A DNA stretch of 64,000 nucleotides, from assembly GCF_900182785.1 (NCBI RefSeq), contig NZ_FXTS01000001.1, positions 620,001 to 684,000 of the forward strand. Direction: 5' to 3'. The position numbers and the translations under genes are program-made. Positions 25,964 to 35,580 of this stretch are shown piece by piece (the stretch's first letter is position 1; each line of letters starts with the position of its first letter). This DNA is from Oceanospirillum linum. Lineage in GTDB: Bacteria > Pseudomonadota > Gammaproteobacteria > Pseudomonadales > Halomonadaceae. Below the pieces are notes generated by a model. It saw only the letters and a list, made by a program, of their open reading frames with translations, did not search any database and was not told where the DNA came from.

Positions 25964-26611
25964 CTAAATCCGGTACACTGACTTCGTCATCACCTTTGAC
26001 ATAAGCTTCATCGCCATCTTAACCGGAACCGGGAAACGTACACCGCCGGCATTCAAAGCCTGGTCCGCGTGCTGTTCTTCATCAATATACATTTGTTCGA
26101 GAATAACCCGACTTTTCTGGTCAGCTGAAGGCAACTCCTGCAGGTGGGACTCAAGGTGCTTACACACCTGTTGCTCAGTTGCCGCAACAAAACCAAGGCT
26201 GTACTTGTCACCTGCGGCGCCCGCTGCGGCACCAATACCAAACGACAACCCATAAAATACAGGATTCAATAAACTGGGGCGACTACCCAGTTGGCGTATG
26301 CGCTGCTCACACCAAGCCAGGTGATCTATCTCTTCCCGGGCAGCCTCTTCCATCTGCTCCCGCACTTCCGGTAGTTTAGCCGTCACCGATTGCCCCTGAT
26401 AAAGCGCCTGAGCGCAGACCTCACCCGTATGATTGATACGCATCAGTCCCGCCGCGTGTTTCCGCTCAACAGGCGTCATATCCTGCTCTGCTTCAGCCCG
26501 AGCTGGGTTTGGGCGATAAGGTTCAGCAGCACCGGGAATCAGTGTTTTCAGAACGGTATCAGCACCAATCAGAATTTTATCCAAAGGTGTATGTTGACGA
26601 ATATTTTGCAT
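25964..26611 (-). CDS. coq7: Ubiquinone biosynthesis hydroxylase Coq7
   Basis: 215 residues. Di-iron monooxygenase carrying out the last ring hydroxylation (demethoxyubiquinol) in aerobic ubiquinone synthesis. Iron ligands: RINHTGEVCAQ, AREEIDHLAWCE and MYIDEEQHADQA. It replaces the flavin enzyme UbiF of enteric bacteria, as in Pseudomonas. speD is nearby in the conserved order; GAGG precedes the ATG. Confidence 0.95.
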   Translation of the reverse strand: MQNIRQHTPLDKILIGADTVLKTLIPGAAEPYRPNPARAEAEQDMTPVERKHAAGLMRINHTGEVCAQALYQGQSVTAKLPEVREQMEEAAREEIDHLAWCEQRIRQLGSRPSLLNPVFYGLSFGIGAAAGAAGDKYSLGFVAATEQQVCKHLESHLQELPSADQKSRVILEQMYIDEEQHADQALNAGGVRFPVPVKMAMKLMSKVMTKSVYRI

Positions 26612-26756
26612 GGGTAAAACCTCACCTGTATCTGCAGAGCATGTTAGCGAATGCCTGCTCGTTCGGCTACGGCTTTATGCGCCCTTTTTAAAAAGCTAAT
26701 GAGATAAATCAAAATAGATTCAGATGGGATATATCCGAGAAAGCCTGATTATCCGG

Positions 26757-26791
26757 ATAAAAAAGGCATACAGGTGATAACCCTGTATGCC
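26757..26791 (-). terminator. rho-independent terminator after ackA
   Basis: GGCATACAGG and CCTGTATGCC form a 10-base-pair stem around TGATAAC. Read on the minus strand it ends in TTTTTT, just after the ackA stop. Confidence 0.85.
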
Positions 26792-26816
26792 GTACTAAAA
26801 CAAATTAACAGACTTG

Positions 26817-28016
26817 TTAGCGCAACAGATAAGACGTGTGCCGGGCAATCATCAACTCTTCATTCGTTGGGATAGCAAACACCTTTACTTTGCTGTCATC
26901 AGCACTGATCAGGTACTCATTTGCCATGTTGCGCTCAGGGTCCAGTTTCATTCCTAACCACTCGTTCTGATGAGCCACCAAAGCTCGCACCTCGGCATCA
27001 TTTTCACCCACACCACCGGTAAAAACGAAAGAATCAACGCCCCCCATCGAAGCAACAAGAGAGCCTGTTTCACGGGCGATTCGATATACAAACATATCAA
27101 TAGCCTCATGGGCATGCCCTGACCCATTTTTATGCAGCGTCAACATATCACTACTAATACCTGAGACTCCCAGCCAACCGCTTTTTTTGTAAAGCAAACT
27201 CTCAATAGCATCAGCATCCATCTTGTGCTCACGCATAAGATACAAGAGAACACCGGGATCAATCTGGCCACAACGACTCCCCATCGGCAGACCATCAAGA
27301 GCAGTAAACCCCATGGTTGAAGCCAGGCTTTCCCCGTTCTCAATGGCGCACATACTGGCACCAGCACCAAGGTGAGCAACAACCAACCGCCCCTGAGCAA
27401 GGTCACTATCCAGTTGGGCCAGTTTATTATGGATATACTGATAGGAAAGGCCGTGGAAGCCATACCGCCGAACCCCTTCCCGGGTCAGCGTCCGTGGAAT
27501 GGCAAAATTACGGGCAACATCGGGAATAGTACTGTGAAACGCCGTGTCAAAGCAGGCAACCTGAGGCAAACCAGGTAACAGGTCCTGGCATACCCGAATC
27601 AGTTTCAGATTATAGGGCTGATGCAAAGGAGCCAATGGAATCAGAGTCTCAAGTTTATTAAGCACGTCATCCGTAACCACAACGGGCTCAGAATAAAAAT
27701 CACCTCCGTGCACAACCCGATGACCAACCTGAGTGACTTTAAACTTAGTATTACGCTCTAGCCAGCTCATCACCACTGAAAGCGCCTGGTGGTGCGCCTG
27801 ACTATGCGCTACATCCAGCTCTTCTGCGGAAAGATCCATCTTATCCACCAAAATACCATCAGTCTTTTCACTATGGTCATAGATTTCAAGATGAGCCGGG
27901 CCTGCTAAATTTGCAACTTTCACCCGGAAGTGCTGACGAACCTCACCGGCATCCTCATCAAAAATTGAACATTTCAGGCTGGATGAGCCAGCATTAACAA
28001 TCAAAATAGAGTTCAT
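26817..28016 (-). CDS. ackA: Acetate kinase
   Basis: 399 residues, full length. It interconverts acetyl phosphate + ADP and acetate + ATP. Motifs: VNAGSSSLKCSIFD, HRVVHGGDFY, FDTAFHSTIP, RRYGFHGLSYQY, AHLGAGASMCAIENG and FTGGVGEND. It is second in a pta-ackA operon with a 39-base gap. Confidence 0.97.
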   Translation of the reverse strand: MNSILIVNAGSSSLKCSIFDEDAGEVRQHFRVKVANLAGPAHLEIYDHSEKTDGILVDKMDLSAEELDVAHSQAHHQALSVVMSWLERNTKFKVTQVGHRVVHGGDFYSEPVVVTDDVLNKLETLIPLAPLHQPYNLKLIRVCQDLLPGLPQVACFDTAFHSTIPDVARNFAIPRTLTREGVRRYGFHGLSYQYIHNKLAQLDSDLAQGRLVVAHLGAGASMCAIENGESLASTMGFTALDGLPMGSRCGQIDPGVLLYLMREHKMDADAIESLLYKKSGWLGVSGISSDMLTLHKNGSGHAHEAIDMFVYRIARETGSLVASMGGVDSFVFTGGVGENDAEVRALVAHQNEWLGMKLDPERNMANEYLISADDSKVKVFAIPTNEELMIARHTSYLLR

Positions 28017-28055
28017 GTATTTATATTCCGTTTACAACTGACAACCGGCACCCTT

Positions 28056-29030
28056 TTAAAGAGTGAGTCCCTGCTTATGAGCAACCAATGATGCCACTGC
28101 ACAGGAACTTAAGCGTTCCAGTGGTTTCGCTGCCCGGCTGGTCAGTATCACCGGAACCTTAGCCCCCAGGACAATACCAGCTGACTTAGCTCCAGCCAGA
28201 TACTGCAGTTGTTTCGCCAGAATATTACCTGCCTCCAGATCCGGCACCAAAAGAATATCAACATCACCACTGACATCAGAATCAAGCCCTTTATCCCGCG
28301 CGGCCTCTTTTGAGATTGCATTATCGAATGCCAGAGGGCCATCCAGAAGTCCACCGGTGATCTGCTTACGATCAGACATTTTACAGAGCGCTGCCGCATC
28401 CAATGTGCTCTGCATTCCGGGTTTTACCTTCTCCACTGCCGCCAGAATGGCCACCTTAGGCTGTTCAATTCCTAAGGCATGGGCACAGTTAATCGCATTC
28501 TGAGTAATATCCTTCTTGGTCATCAGGTCAGGATCCACATTAATAGCAGCATCTGTCACTATCAGGGTTTTGTGGTAACTGGGGACATCCATTACAAAGA
28601 CATGGCTCAGGCGAAACTCGGTACGCAAACCTGCTTTCTTATTAATAATGGCTGCCAACAATTCAGAAGACCCCAGACTCCCTTTCATCAGGGCCTGTAC
28701 CTCACCTTTACCGGCCATTTCTGCCGCAAGCTCGGCGGACTCATGACTATGGGCTGTTGGCACTATCGTATACTTGCTCAGATCAACACCACACTCCTGT
28801 GCCACAGCATGAATTCTGGCTTCAGGCCCCACCAGGTAGGGAATAATCAACCCTTCTTCAGCAGCCTCTATAGCCCCAAGAAGACTGTTTGCGTCACCAG
28901 GATGCACGACAGCAGTGGTAATGGGCTCATAAGTTTTAGCTTGCTCCAGAAAAGCATTGAGCTGTTCATGATGGTGATCTTCTACCTTGGGCGCGCCTGG
29001 CACCAATATTTCGCGAATAACCTGATCCAT
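28056..29030 (-). CDS. pta: Phosphate acetyltransferase (single-domain, Pta/Ptb family)
   Basis: 324 residues from ATG 29030, chosen because GGAGGAA precedes it; in-frame TTG 29051 and ATG 29048 have no ribosome site. It has only the catalytic PTA_PTB domain (VGPEARIHAVA, GSLGSSELLAAI, VLGAKVPVILTSRAA), lacking both the long N-terminal domains of E. coli Pta and the MaoC domain of the related bifunctional proteins. Together with ackA downstream it most likely makes acetyl phosphate from acetyl-CoA; a phosphate butyryltransferase role cannot be excluded. Confidence 0.88.
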   Translation of the reverse strand: MDQVIREILVPGAPKVEDHHHEQLNAFLEQAKTYEPITTAVVHPGDANSLLGAIEAAEEGLIIPYLVGPEARIHAVAQECGVDLSKYTIVPTAHSHESAELAAEMAGKGEVQALMKGSLGSSELLAAIINKKAGLRTEFRLSHVFVMDVPSYHKTLIVTDAAINVDPDLMTKKDITQNAINCAHALGIEQPKVAILAAVEKVKPGMQSTLDAAALCKMSDRKQITGGLLDGPLAFDNAISKEAARDKGLDSDVSGDVDILLVPDLEAGNILAKQLQYLAGAKSAGIVLGAKVPVILTSRAAKPLERLSSCAVASLVAHKQGLTL

Positions 29031-29186
29031 AATGCTTTGTTCCTCCATCAATACTGAAGTCTGACAGGCTTCCCGCCTGAACTCAGTATCCCTACTGAAT
29101 ATGACGTTTTACTGATTTCCAGTAAAAACGGCCCTTCCAACATGACGCATGAGTCAAATCAAAATTCTTACAATTTATTTCATCCA

Positions 29187-29217
29187 ACGAAAAACGGGTG
29201 TCTTGCGACACCCGTTT
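29187..29217 (-). terminator. rho-independent terminator after hinT
   Basis: AAACGGGTGTC, loop TTGC, GACACCCGTTT (29192-29217); on the minus strand it is followed by a T run. It also insulates hinT from the pta promoter. Confidence 0.9.
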
Positions 29218-29226
29218 GGCAGTAAC

Positions 29227-29568
29227 TTAACCTGGAGGCCAGGCCATTCCCCTGCCTCCAAGAAGGTGCATATGAATATGGTAAACCGTTTGCCCACCAT
29301 CTTCATTACAGTTCATAACCACCCGATAACCATCATCCGCAATGCCAACTTCTTTGGCAATCTTCTGAGCTGTAAACTGAAGGCGGCCAACCAGAGCGCA
29401 ATCCTCTTCGGTCAAGTCATTCAATGTAGAGATATGACGCTTGGGAATAATCAGAATATGCGTGGGAGCCTGAGGGGCAATATCACGAAAAGCGATAACA
29501 TCGTCGTCTTCGAAAACGATATCAGCGGGAATCTCCCGGGCAACTAACTTACAAAACAGACAATCCAT
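29227..29568 (-). CDS. hinT: HIT family nucleotide hydrolase (HinT)
   Basis: 113 residues. Zinc-ligand-like CLFCKLV at the N-terminus, core PKRHISTLNDLT, and the catalytic histidine triad HIHMHLLGGR. Purine nucleoside phosphoramidase. In Pseudomonas a HIT gene follows coq7; here ackA-pta lies between. Confidence 0.95.
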   Translation of the reverse strand: MDCLFCKLVAREIPADIVFEDDDVIAFRDIAPQAPTHILIIPKRHISTLNDLTEEDCALVGRLQFTAQKIAKEVGIADDGYRVVMNCNEDGGQTVYHIHMHLLGGRGMAWPPG

Positions 29569-29675
29569 AGTATCTTCCGCTTAAGCTGGTAGTAGGTATA
29601 CTCTTGTTCTTAAAAGAGCATTGTAAACCTCAGCCTGACCGCTTCCTAGTCCAGTACGACTTATGGCTGAGCAGG

Positions 29676-30857
29676 TCAGGAAGCCCGATAACGCTGAACT
29701 CTATCCTGTAACCCTGAAATCGCCTCAAAAAGAGACTTTGAGGCTTGCTCTGCTGCGCAGGCATCCTGCTGAGTTTCAGAAACCATTAGCTGCAATGACT
29801 GCATCTGAGTCACTACTTTTTCTGCAGAATCGCTATAAGCATTGGCAGTACGGCTGATATCTGAATTCATTTCGGCAATATCAATCACCGCCTGAGTAAT
29901 GCTCTCCAGTGCTTCACCGGTCTCTTTTATCTGATCAACACTGGACTGGGCACTGCTTTACCCATGACTCATTGCAGCTACCGCGTCCCTTGATTGCCCT
30001 TGCAAACGGTCAATCATACCGTGAATATCTTCCGTCGCCTGACGGGAGCGACTTGCCAAAGTGCGTACTTCATCAGCCACCACAGCAAAACCGCGCCCTT
30101 GCTCACCGGCCCGGGCCGCTTCAATCGCCGCATTGAGTGCCAACAGGTTGGTTTGCTCTGCAATACCTTCGATGATGTCCAGCACCTCGCCAATATTCTC
30201 TGCCTCACGGGCCAGCCCATGAAGAGTATTACTGACAGTATTCACATCCTCAATCAGCTGGCTAATCCCGGTAATACCTTGCTGAACAACAGTGTTGCCA
30301 TTTCGGGCATCTTTTTCTGTATGCTGAGCAACACCGGCTGTCGACTGTGCATGAGATGCAATACTTACAACTGCATCCGCCATACTGGCAACAGTCTCAT
30401 TGATGTGGGCAAGACTCTGATTTTGATTTTCCACATCAGCACGGGTACGCTCGGTTTGGCGATTAAGCGCCTGCATCGAGGTCTGGATAATATCACCACT
30501 GGCCTGAATCGCTTCTACCAGCTCCCGCTGGTTCTGATTCATCTGATTAAAATACTGAATAATCTCGCCAAAAACATCATCACTCTGAACCGTACACTGC
30601 TGGCTCAGGTCTCCGGCAGCAGCGATCCGAAATACCTGCGCAAGCTGTTCCAGCCGGCTCAGAACCAAGCGTCTGAACAACCAGTAGTTAAAAAGCCCGA
30701 TGATCAACCCCACACTGAGGCATCCCGGAACAAACCAGGATTGCCCTCCCTCATGCAAAGCCAGGCTACTCTGAGCAAAGAGAGAGAAAGCCCCTCCTAT
30801 AAGTAGGCCAGCCCCAATAAAGGAGTAAAGTAGCCGCTGCTGAATACTTTGCGTCAT
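29676..30857 (-). pseudogene. Methyl-accepting chemotaxis protein interrupted by an in-frame stop
   Basis: The reading frame runs 393 codons from ATG 30857 (GAGGA upstream) to the stop at 29676, but a TAA at 29958-29960 interrupts it after residue 299 (AVAAMSHG). The frame on both sides is the same, and the downstream part (SSAQSSVDQIKETGEALESI) is clearly MCP. Features: two membrane segments (about 10-30 and 40-60), no large periplasmic domain, a HAMP-like region, and the signalling hairpin EGIAEQTNLLALNAAIEAAR and RGFAVVADEVRTLA. Truncation leaves the CheA/CheW contact tip but removes most of the returning helix. It is a nonsense mutation or a base error; a truncated product could still be made. 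Confidence 0.85.
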
Positions 30858-30916
30858 GCAACTGTCCTCTGCTCAGGTGTGCGCCGCTTCAATTTAGATG
30901 ACTTAATAATGCGGCA

Positions 30917-30942
30917 ATAAAAAACCTCCGTCAAAGGAGGTC
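30917..30942 (-). terminator. rho-independent terminator after the phosphoribulokinase gene
   Basis: ACCTCC, loop GTCAAA, GGAGGT (30924-30941). On the minus strand it ends with a T run, about 75 bases after the stop of the kinase gene. Confidence 0.7.
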
Positions 30943-31014
30943 TTATCATTATTATCTGTTATTTGCAGCAGATCACAGATACAGGTCGAAAGTAAATCAA
31001 AAACCAGAGACCTG

Positions 31015-31887
31015 CTAACGAAAACGCCTGTTTTCCAATAACTCATGGATCCGTGGAGTCAAAATCAACTCCATCGCTAAACTCATTTTTCCTCCGGGTA
31101 TCACCAATGTATCCGGGCGGGTCATAAAAGAGTCTTTCACCATTGCCAACAGATAAGGAAAGTCCGTGGATAAGCGATCTTTAAAGCGAATAATAACCAT
31201 GCTCTCGTCATTGGACGGGACATCCTGCAAAGCCAGAGGATTGGAAGTATCCACCGTCGGAATGCGCTGAAAGTTGATATGAGTGCGGCTGAACTGAGGT
31301 AAAATATACTGCATATAATCTGACATACGGCTTTGAATCGTATCGATTACCGCCTCTTGAGAATAGCCTCTGAGGTTAGTATCCCGTTCAATTTTCTGAA
31401 TCCATTCAAGATTGATCGTTGGGGCGACCCCTACCAGTAAATCTACATACTGAGCAATGTTAAACTCATCCGTAACAAGTCCGCCATGCAGCCCTTCATA
31501 AAGCAGAAGATCAGTCCCTTCCGGCAGCTCAGTCCAGGGCGTAAATGTCCCTACCCGAAACCCCAGCTCCAGCATCTCTGTATCTTCCGCATGGATATAG
31601 TGACGGTAAATACCCGTGCCGTTATCCGCATAAGAGCCAAACAGCCGATCCAGCTCATCCAACATATTTGCTTCAACAGCAAAGTGGCTAAGGGATTTTT
31701 TGCGCTCAGGGGCTTCCAGTAATATCTTGTTCATTTCCTCACGGGAATAGCGGTGAAAACTGTCGCCATGGACAAACGCCGCTTCAATTTTTTCCCGGTT
31801 GAACATACGCTCAAAGGCATCTTTAATTGTCGTAGTGCCTGCGCCGGAAGACCCTGTTACCGCAATGATCGGATACTCTCTAGACAT
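31015..31887 (-). CDS. prkB: Phosphoribulokinase-like protein (PrkB type)
   Basis: 290 residues, strongly like E. coli PrkB. P-loop VTGSSGAGTTTI, HGDSFHRYSREEM, LLLYEGLHGGLV, VGVAPTINLEWIQKI, PQFSRTHINFQRIPTVDTSNP and VIPGGKMSLAMELIL. The family phosphorylates ribulose 5-phosphate, but no RuBisCO or other Calvin genes are present here, so the true role in this setting is unknown. The thioesterase gene lies nine bases upstream on the same strand, suggesting one transcript. Confidence 0.9.
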   Translation of the reverse strand: MSREYPIIAVTGSSGAGTTTIKDAFERMFNREKIEAAFVHGDSFHRYSREEMNKILLEAPERKKSLSHFAVEANMLDELDRLFGSYADNGTGIYRHYIHAEDTEMLELGFRVGTFTPWTELPEGTDLLLYEGLHGGLVTDEFNIAQYVDLLVGVAPTINLEWIQKIERDTNLRGYSQEAVIDTIQSRMSDYMQYILPQFSRTHINFQRIPTVDTSNPLALQDVPSNDESMVIIRFKDRLSTDFPYLLAMVKDSFMTRPDTLVIPGGKMSLAMELILTPRIHELLENRRFR

Positions 31888-31896
31888 ACTCGTCCC

Positions 31897-32343
31897 TTAG
31901 GAATTACCTGAGTTGGCCAGAGATACCATTTTCTTGAAGGCTTCAGGTACATTTACTGCAGCCCGTACCTGATAATCAAAAAATACGATACCCGTTTTTG
32001 CCAGTGCTACCAGACCGCCATCAGATGTCTTGGTCACCCGATAAATAAGGTCTGCCCCTTTGCGGGATAGCTCATCCACTGCAATCTCAATAATCAGTGT
32101 GTCGGGATAAAAAACTTCTGCCCGATAACTGATTGCAAGATCAGCAACCACAATGCCGACACCCTCTATATCAATCTCTTTATGTCCATGTGCGATGAAC
32201 ATTTTGGATCTCGCCTCATGTATCAGAGAGATCAGGGTGTCATGGGCCAGGTGGTTACCGTAGTTCATATCGGTAATACGCAGCTCGATTGTCTGAGTAT
32301 GTAATGGATTAGCTTCCGGGTATTCAATGCGGATCCGGGCCAT
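31897..32343 (-). CDS. Acyl-CoA thioesterase, 4-hydroxybenzoyl-CoA thioesterase-like
   Basis: 148 residues from ATG 32343, with AGGAG nine bases upstream (an in-frame start at 32430 has no such site). Single hotdog domain: ITDMNYGNHLAHDTLISLIH, with the family's Asn/Asp region, and VADLAISYRAEVFYPDTLII. The substrate is unknown. It is the first gene of a short unit with the phosphoribulokinase gene. Confidence 0.82.
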   Translation of the reverse strand: MARIRIEYPEANPLHTQTIELRITDMNYGNHLAHDTLISLIHEARSKMFIAHGHKEIDIEGVGIVVADLAISYRAEVFYPDTLIIEIAVDELSRKGADLIYRVTKTSDGGLVALAKTGIVFFDYQVRAAVNVPEAFKKMVSLANSGNS

Positions 32344-32538
32344 GATACAGCTCCTAATTTTGTTATTTTTAACCACGGGGTTAGCGACCTTGCGACAGAA
32401 AATAAACTTCCTGCCCGCATCATCAGCCAACGGCTGTCATCACTACTTTCACCGGTTAAGGCCAGATAATCTGTAAATCCGGGAAATACTTAAACCGAAA
32501 ATGGGAAGGCATTGATGACAAACGATGGAAACAGACCG

Positions 32539-32562
32539 AAAAAGCCGGAGGGTTACTCCGGC
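32539..32562 (-). terminator. rho-independent terminator after purD
   Basis: GCCGGAG, loop GGTTA, CTCCGGC (32544-32562), followed on the minus strand by TTTTTCGG. Confidence 0.85.
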
Positions 32563-32606
32563 CTTGTCAGATCTATGAAGGCTTATTCAGGCTAAACCTG
32601 AAAAAA

Positions 32607-33899
32607 TTACGCTTCACCCTGCTCACGGGCGATGGCACGATAACCGATATCCGTACGGTAGAAAGAGCCCTTCCAGCTAATGCCTTCTGCTAGTTTGTAG
32701 GCGTTGGCCTGAGCTTCACTAACCGTATGACCTAAAGCTGTCGCACACAGAACACGGCCTCCACTGGTCGCAACCTGACCATCAACCAGTTGTGTACCTG
32801 CATGGAATACCTTCATACCATCCTGCTCTAATTCAGGCAGACCGGAAATCAAGTCACCTTTATCATAACTGCCGGGGTAGCCCCCTGCAGCCAAAACCAC
32901 ACCCAAAGCCCGACGCTCATCCCACTCAGCGGTGATTGTATCCAGCGATTCATCAATCGCCGCCTGACATAACCCCACTAAGTCGGACTTCAGGCGCAAC
33001 ATAATAGGCTGAGTTTCCGGATCACCAAAGCGGCAGTTATATTCAATAACCTTAGGCGTACCATCAGCCATAATCATCAGCCCGGCATACAGGAAGCCAG
33101 TATAATCATTACCTTCAGCGGCCATTCCTTCAACAGTCGGCATAATGACATCTGCCATCACCCGGTCATGAATTTCAGGTGTCACAACCGGAGCCGGAGA
33201 GTACGCTCCCATACCACCAGTATTAGGACCGGTATCTTTGTTGCCCACACGCTTATGATCCTGACTGGTCGCCATTGGCAGAACGTTTTTGCCATCAACC
33301 ATCACAATAAAGCTAGCTTCTTCACCGTCCAGGAACTCTTCAATAACCACACGGCTACCTGCGTCGCCAAAAGCGTTGCCAGCAAGCATATCTTTAACCG
33401 CATCTTCAGCTTCCTGCAGTGTCATCGCAACAATAACACCTTTGCCTGCGGCCAGACCGTCGGCCTTGATTACGATAGGCGCACCTTTTTCTTTCAGGTA
33501 GGCCAGAGCAGGCTCAATCTCAGTAAAGTTCTGATATTCAGCAGTAGGGATTTTCTGGCGAGCCAGAAAATCTTTCGTAAAGGCTTTAGAGCCTTCCAGT
33601 TGAGCCGCGCCTTTAGATGGACCAAAAATACGCAGGCCTTCATCACGGAAACGATCGACAACACCCTCAACCAGCGGGGCTTCAGGGCCAACAATGGTCA
33701 GGCCAATATTGTTGGCTTTGGCAAAGGCCACCAAACCATCAAAGTCCAGCACGTCCAGAGCAACATTTTCCAGCTTAGGTTCAATAGCTGTCCCTGCATT
33801 ACCCGGCGCAACAAATACCTGTGTTACGGATTCTGACTGTGCTGCTTTCCAGGCCAATGCGTGCTCACGACCGCCACTACCGATGATTAAAACCTTCAT
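32607..33899 (-). CDS. purD: Phosphoribosylamine-glycine ligase
   Basis: 430 residues, ATP-grasp enzyme for the second step of purine synthesis. Motifs: GSGGREHALAWK, GPEAPLVEGVVDRF, IVIKADGLAAGKGV, and NTGGMGAYSPAP with CRFGDPETQ. The common partner purH is not in the window; the gene upstream is a phasin gene with its own terminator, so purD is transcribed alone. Confidence 0.97.
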   Translation of the reverse strand: MKVLIIGSGGREHALAWKAAQSESVTQVFVAPGNAGTAIEPKLENVALDVLDFDGLVAFAKANNIGLTIVGPEAPLVEGVVDRFRDEGLRIFGPSKGAAQLEGSKAFTKDFLARQKIPTAEYQNFTEIEPALAYLKEKGAPIVIKADGLAAGKGVIVAMTLQEAEDAVKDMLAGNAFGDAGSRVVIEEFLDGEEASFIVMVDGKNVLPMATSQDHKRVGNKDTGPNTGGMGAYSPAPVVTPEIHDRVMADVIMPTVEGMAAEGNDYTGFLYAGLMIMADGTPKVIEYNCRFGDPETQPIMLRLKSDLVGLCQAAIDESLDTITAEWDERRALGVVLAAGGYPGSYDKGDLISGLPELEQDGMKVFHAGTQLVDGQVATSGGRVLCATALGHTVSEAQANAYKLAEGISWKGSFYRTDIGYRAIAREQGEA

Positions 33900-34228
33900 C
33901 TTTGCCTCATCTCACTGTAAATATTGATGTGCTAAACCGAACTGAATGTCCCGTTTGCTAAAAAATTGGAGGGCATTATCGCAAAAAAAGCGGCAAAGTG
34001 GGAGAAACTTCCCTATACCCCCAAGGGGAATCGTCAACTGAGAAGTAAAGTCTAGGGTGAAATTTGGATACTCTGACCCAAGAAACAAAATAAAAGAAAA
34101 AACTAATAAACCCAAAAAAGCCCCAGCAAGGGGCTTAACTTACTTTTATCTGAAAGAGGGAGGAAAAAGCAGACAAAAGCAAAAACTGACTATATCAGGC
34201 CTACGGCCAGACAGGGAGCAACCTATGT
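33900..34228. other. Intergenic region upstream of purD
   Basis: It holds the phasin terminator (34112-34136) and presumably the purD promoter. No PurR-like ACGCAAACGTTTGCGT box was recognised, and no other gene. Confidence 0.45.
34112..34136 (-). terminator. rho-independent terminator after the phasin gene
   Basis: AAGCCCC, loop AGCAA, GGGGCTT (34118-34136). Read on the minus strand it ends in TTTTTTGGG. Confidence 0.85.
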
Positions 34229-34585
34229 TTAGCGTGTAAAGGCAGTATTGACCTTTTCTGTCATCAACTCACGAGCCTCACCCATAAGGTCCAGGACTGA
34301 AAGGTACTGACTGCTGGCCTTAACCTGTTGATCGCAAAAAAAGCTGTAATGGGCCTCTGCGGCGACAACAGGGTCTGTTTTCGACATCATATCCATCATA
34401 TGTTTACTGAACTGACTCACGGAATCACTGATATACCGGCTTTGCTGATGAACCAGTTTTTCCGCAATTTTTGCTTCAGAGGAAGCCAAATCCCCCATGA
34501 CTTCAGCCGGCTTCCAATTCGCTGACTCTGACAAGCTTTTAAATGTTTTCTGCAGATCGGATGACCATTGATCGAATAAGCTCAT
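34229..34585 (-). CDS. Phasin family protein
   Basis: 118 residues from ATG 34585 (in-frame start at 34669 rejected: the extension is Cys-rich and atypical). Mostly alpha-helical and amphipathic, as in phasins that coat polyhydroxyalkanoate granules: DQWSSDLQKTFKSLSES, and SQYLSVLDLMGEARELMTEK near the C-terminus. The phaR gene next to it supports the call. The PHA synthase is not in the window. Confidence 0.75.
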   Translation of the reverse strand: MSLFDQWSSDLQKTFKSLSESANWKPAEVMGDLASSEAKIAEKLVHQQSRYISDSVSQFSKHMMDMMSKTDPVVAAEAHYSFFCDQQVKASSQYLSVLDLMGEARELMTEKVNTAFTR

Positions 34586-34740
34586 AACGCCTCCATACCG
34601 AGTACCCGGTAGTTTTATTGCACCGCAACATTCAGTATCAATATAGTGCAGCGCACAATAAGCTGTCAAACATATTTATTCGCTACCGCAGCATTCATGC
34701 GAATGCATGATTGATCAATAACTCACCGCCGCCCTCAAGG

Positions 34741-34768
34741 TAAAAAAAACCAACCTGACGGCTGGTTT
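34741..34768 (-). terminator. rho-independent terminator after phaR
   Basis: AACCAACC (34748-34755) pairs with GGCTGGTT (34760-34767), one G-U pair; eight T residues follow on the minus strand. Confidence 0.8.
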
Positions 34769-34788
34769 TCTCTTAATAAGGCAACAGA

Positions 34789-35238
34789 CTACTCATCATC
34801 TTTAGGAGGCTTGTTCGGCTGAAAACTTTGCCAAAGTTTCATATTTTGCTCAGCAACTCTGCGCATCAACTCCATTGGAGTCGCGGTCATCGCTGTTTGC
34901 ATCTGCTCACGTAAAGCTTTCTGCTGCTCGAGGAAAGTGTTAATACTCTCCTCGAGGTAATTGCTCATCGTGCCCTGCATACTGTCGCCATAAAAACGGA
35001 TCAGCTGCTGCAGCACTTGATTACTGAACATAGGATTACCGCCAGCGGTATGCCCGTTCTCCTGATCGGTAATAATCTGCAGCAAAATATTGCGGGTTAA
35101 GTCTTCGCCACTTTTAGAGTCTTCCACCCGAAACTCTTCCTTGTTAATCACCAAAAGCTTGATATCTTCAAGGGTGACGTAACGGCTTTCTGACGTGTCG
35201 TATAGACGGCGGTTGGCGTATTTTCTGATAACTCGCAA
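34789..35238 (-). CDS. phaR: Polyhydroxyalkanoate synthesis regulator PhaR
   Basis: 149 residues. N-terminal PHB/PHA accumulation regulator DNA-binding domain (IRKYANRRLYDTSESRYVTL), then the PHB-binding repeat region (NPMFSNQVLQQLIRFYGDSM). PhaR represses phasin genes and is released by binding PHA granules; the neighbouring phasin gene is the expected target. Confidence 0.95.
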   Translation of the reverse strand: MRVIRKYANRRLYDTSESRYVTLEDIKLLVINKEEFRVEDSKSGEDLTRNILLQIITDQENGHTAGGNPMFSNQVLQQLIRFYGDSMQGTMSNYLEESINTFLEQQKALREQMQTAMTATPMELMRRVAEQNMKLWQSFQPNKPPKDDE

Positions 35239-35580
35239 AATTATGACTCTCTCTTCCGGCCTAATGATTGGCTCTTCTCGCCTGCAATATCTATTGTAAT
35301 CGGTTTAAATGGCTGCACAATGACCCAGTCGTGTTGTTCTGTAAACATCTTGCGAGAAAATTACTTTACCAGACTTATTTTCATAGACCTTGATCAGGCT
35401 CATAAAATTTATGCTGCACAACAGGATAACCACTATGCTTAACATGCAAGGGAGGAGTACTGTCACAAAAATATCACACCACTGACTTATTCTCCTTGGA
35501 GCCATCAGTACCTGATCGGACAATACCCTTGAACAGGCACTTGAGACTTCGTTTCTGACGTGACAAACAGGAAGAAAAAT
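35239..35580. other. Intergenic region upstream of phaR and of the 35581 gene
   Basis: 342 bases between divergent genes. No recognised motif, repeat or RNA. A minus-strand open frame at 35305-35622 has no ribosome site and overlaps the plus-strand gene; I do not regard it as a gene. Confidence 0.4.

Noticed and set aside
33168..33836. Plus-strand frame of 222 codons inside purD
   Set aside because: Antisense shadow of purD with no start signal.
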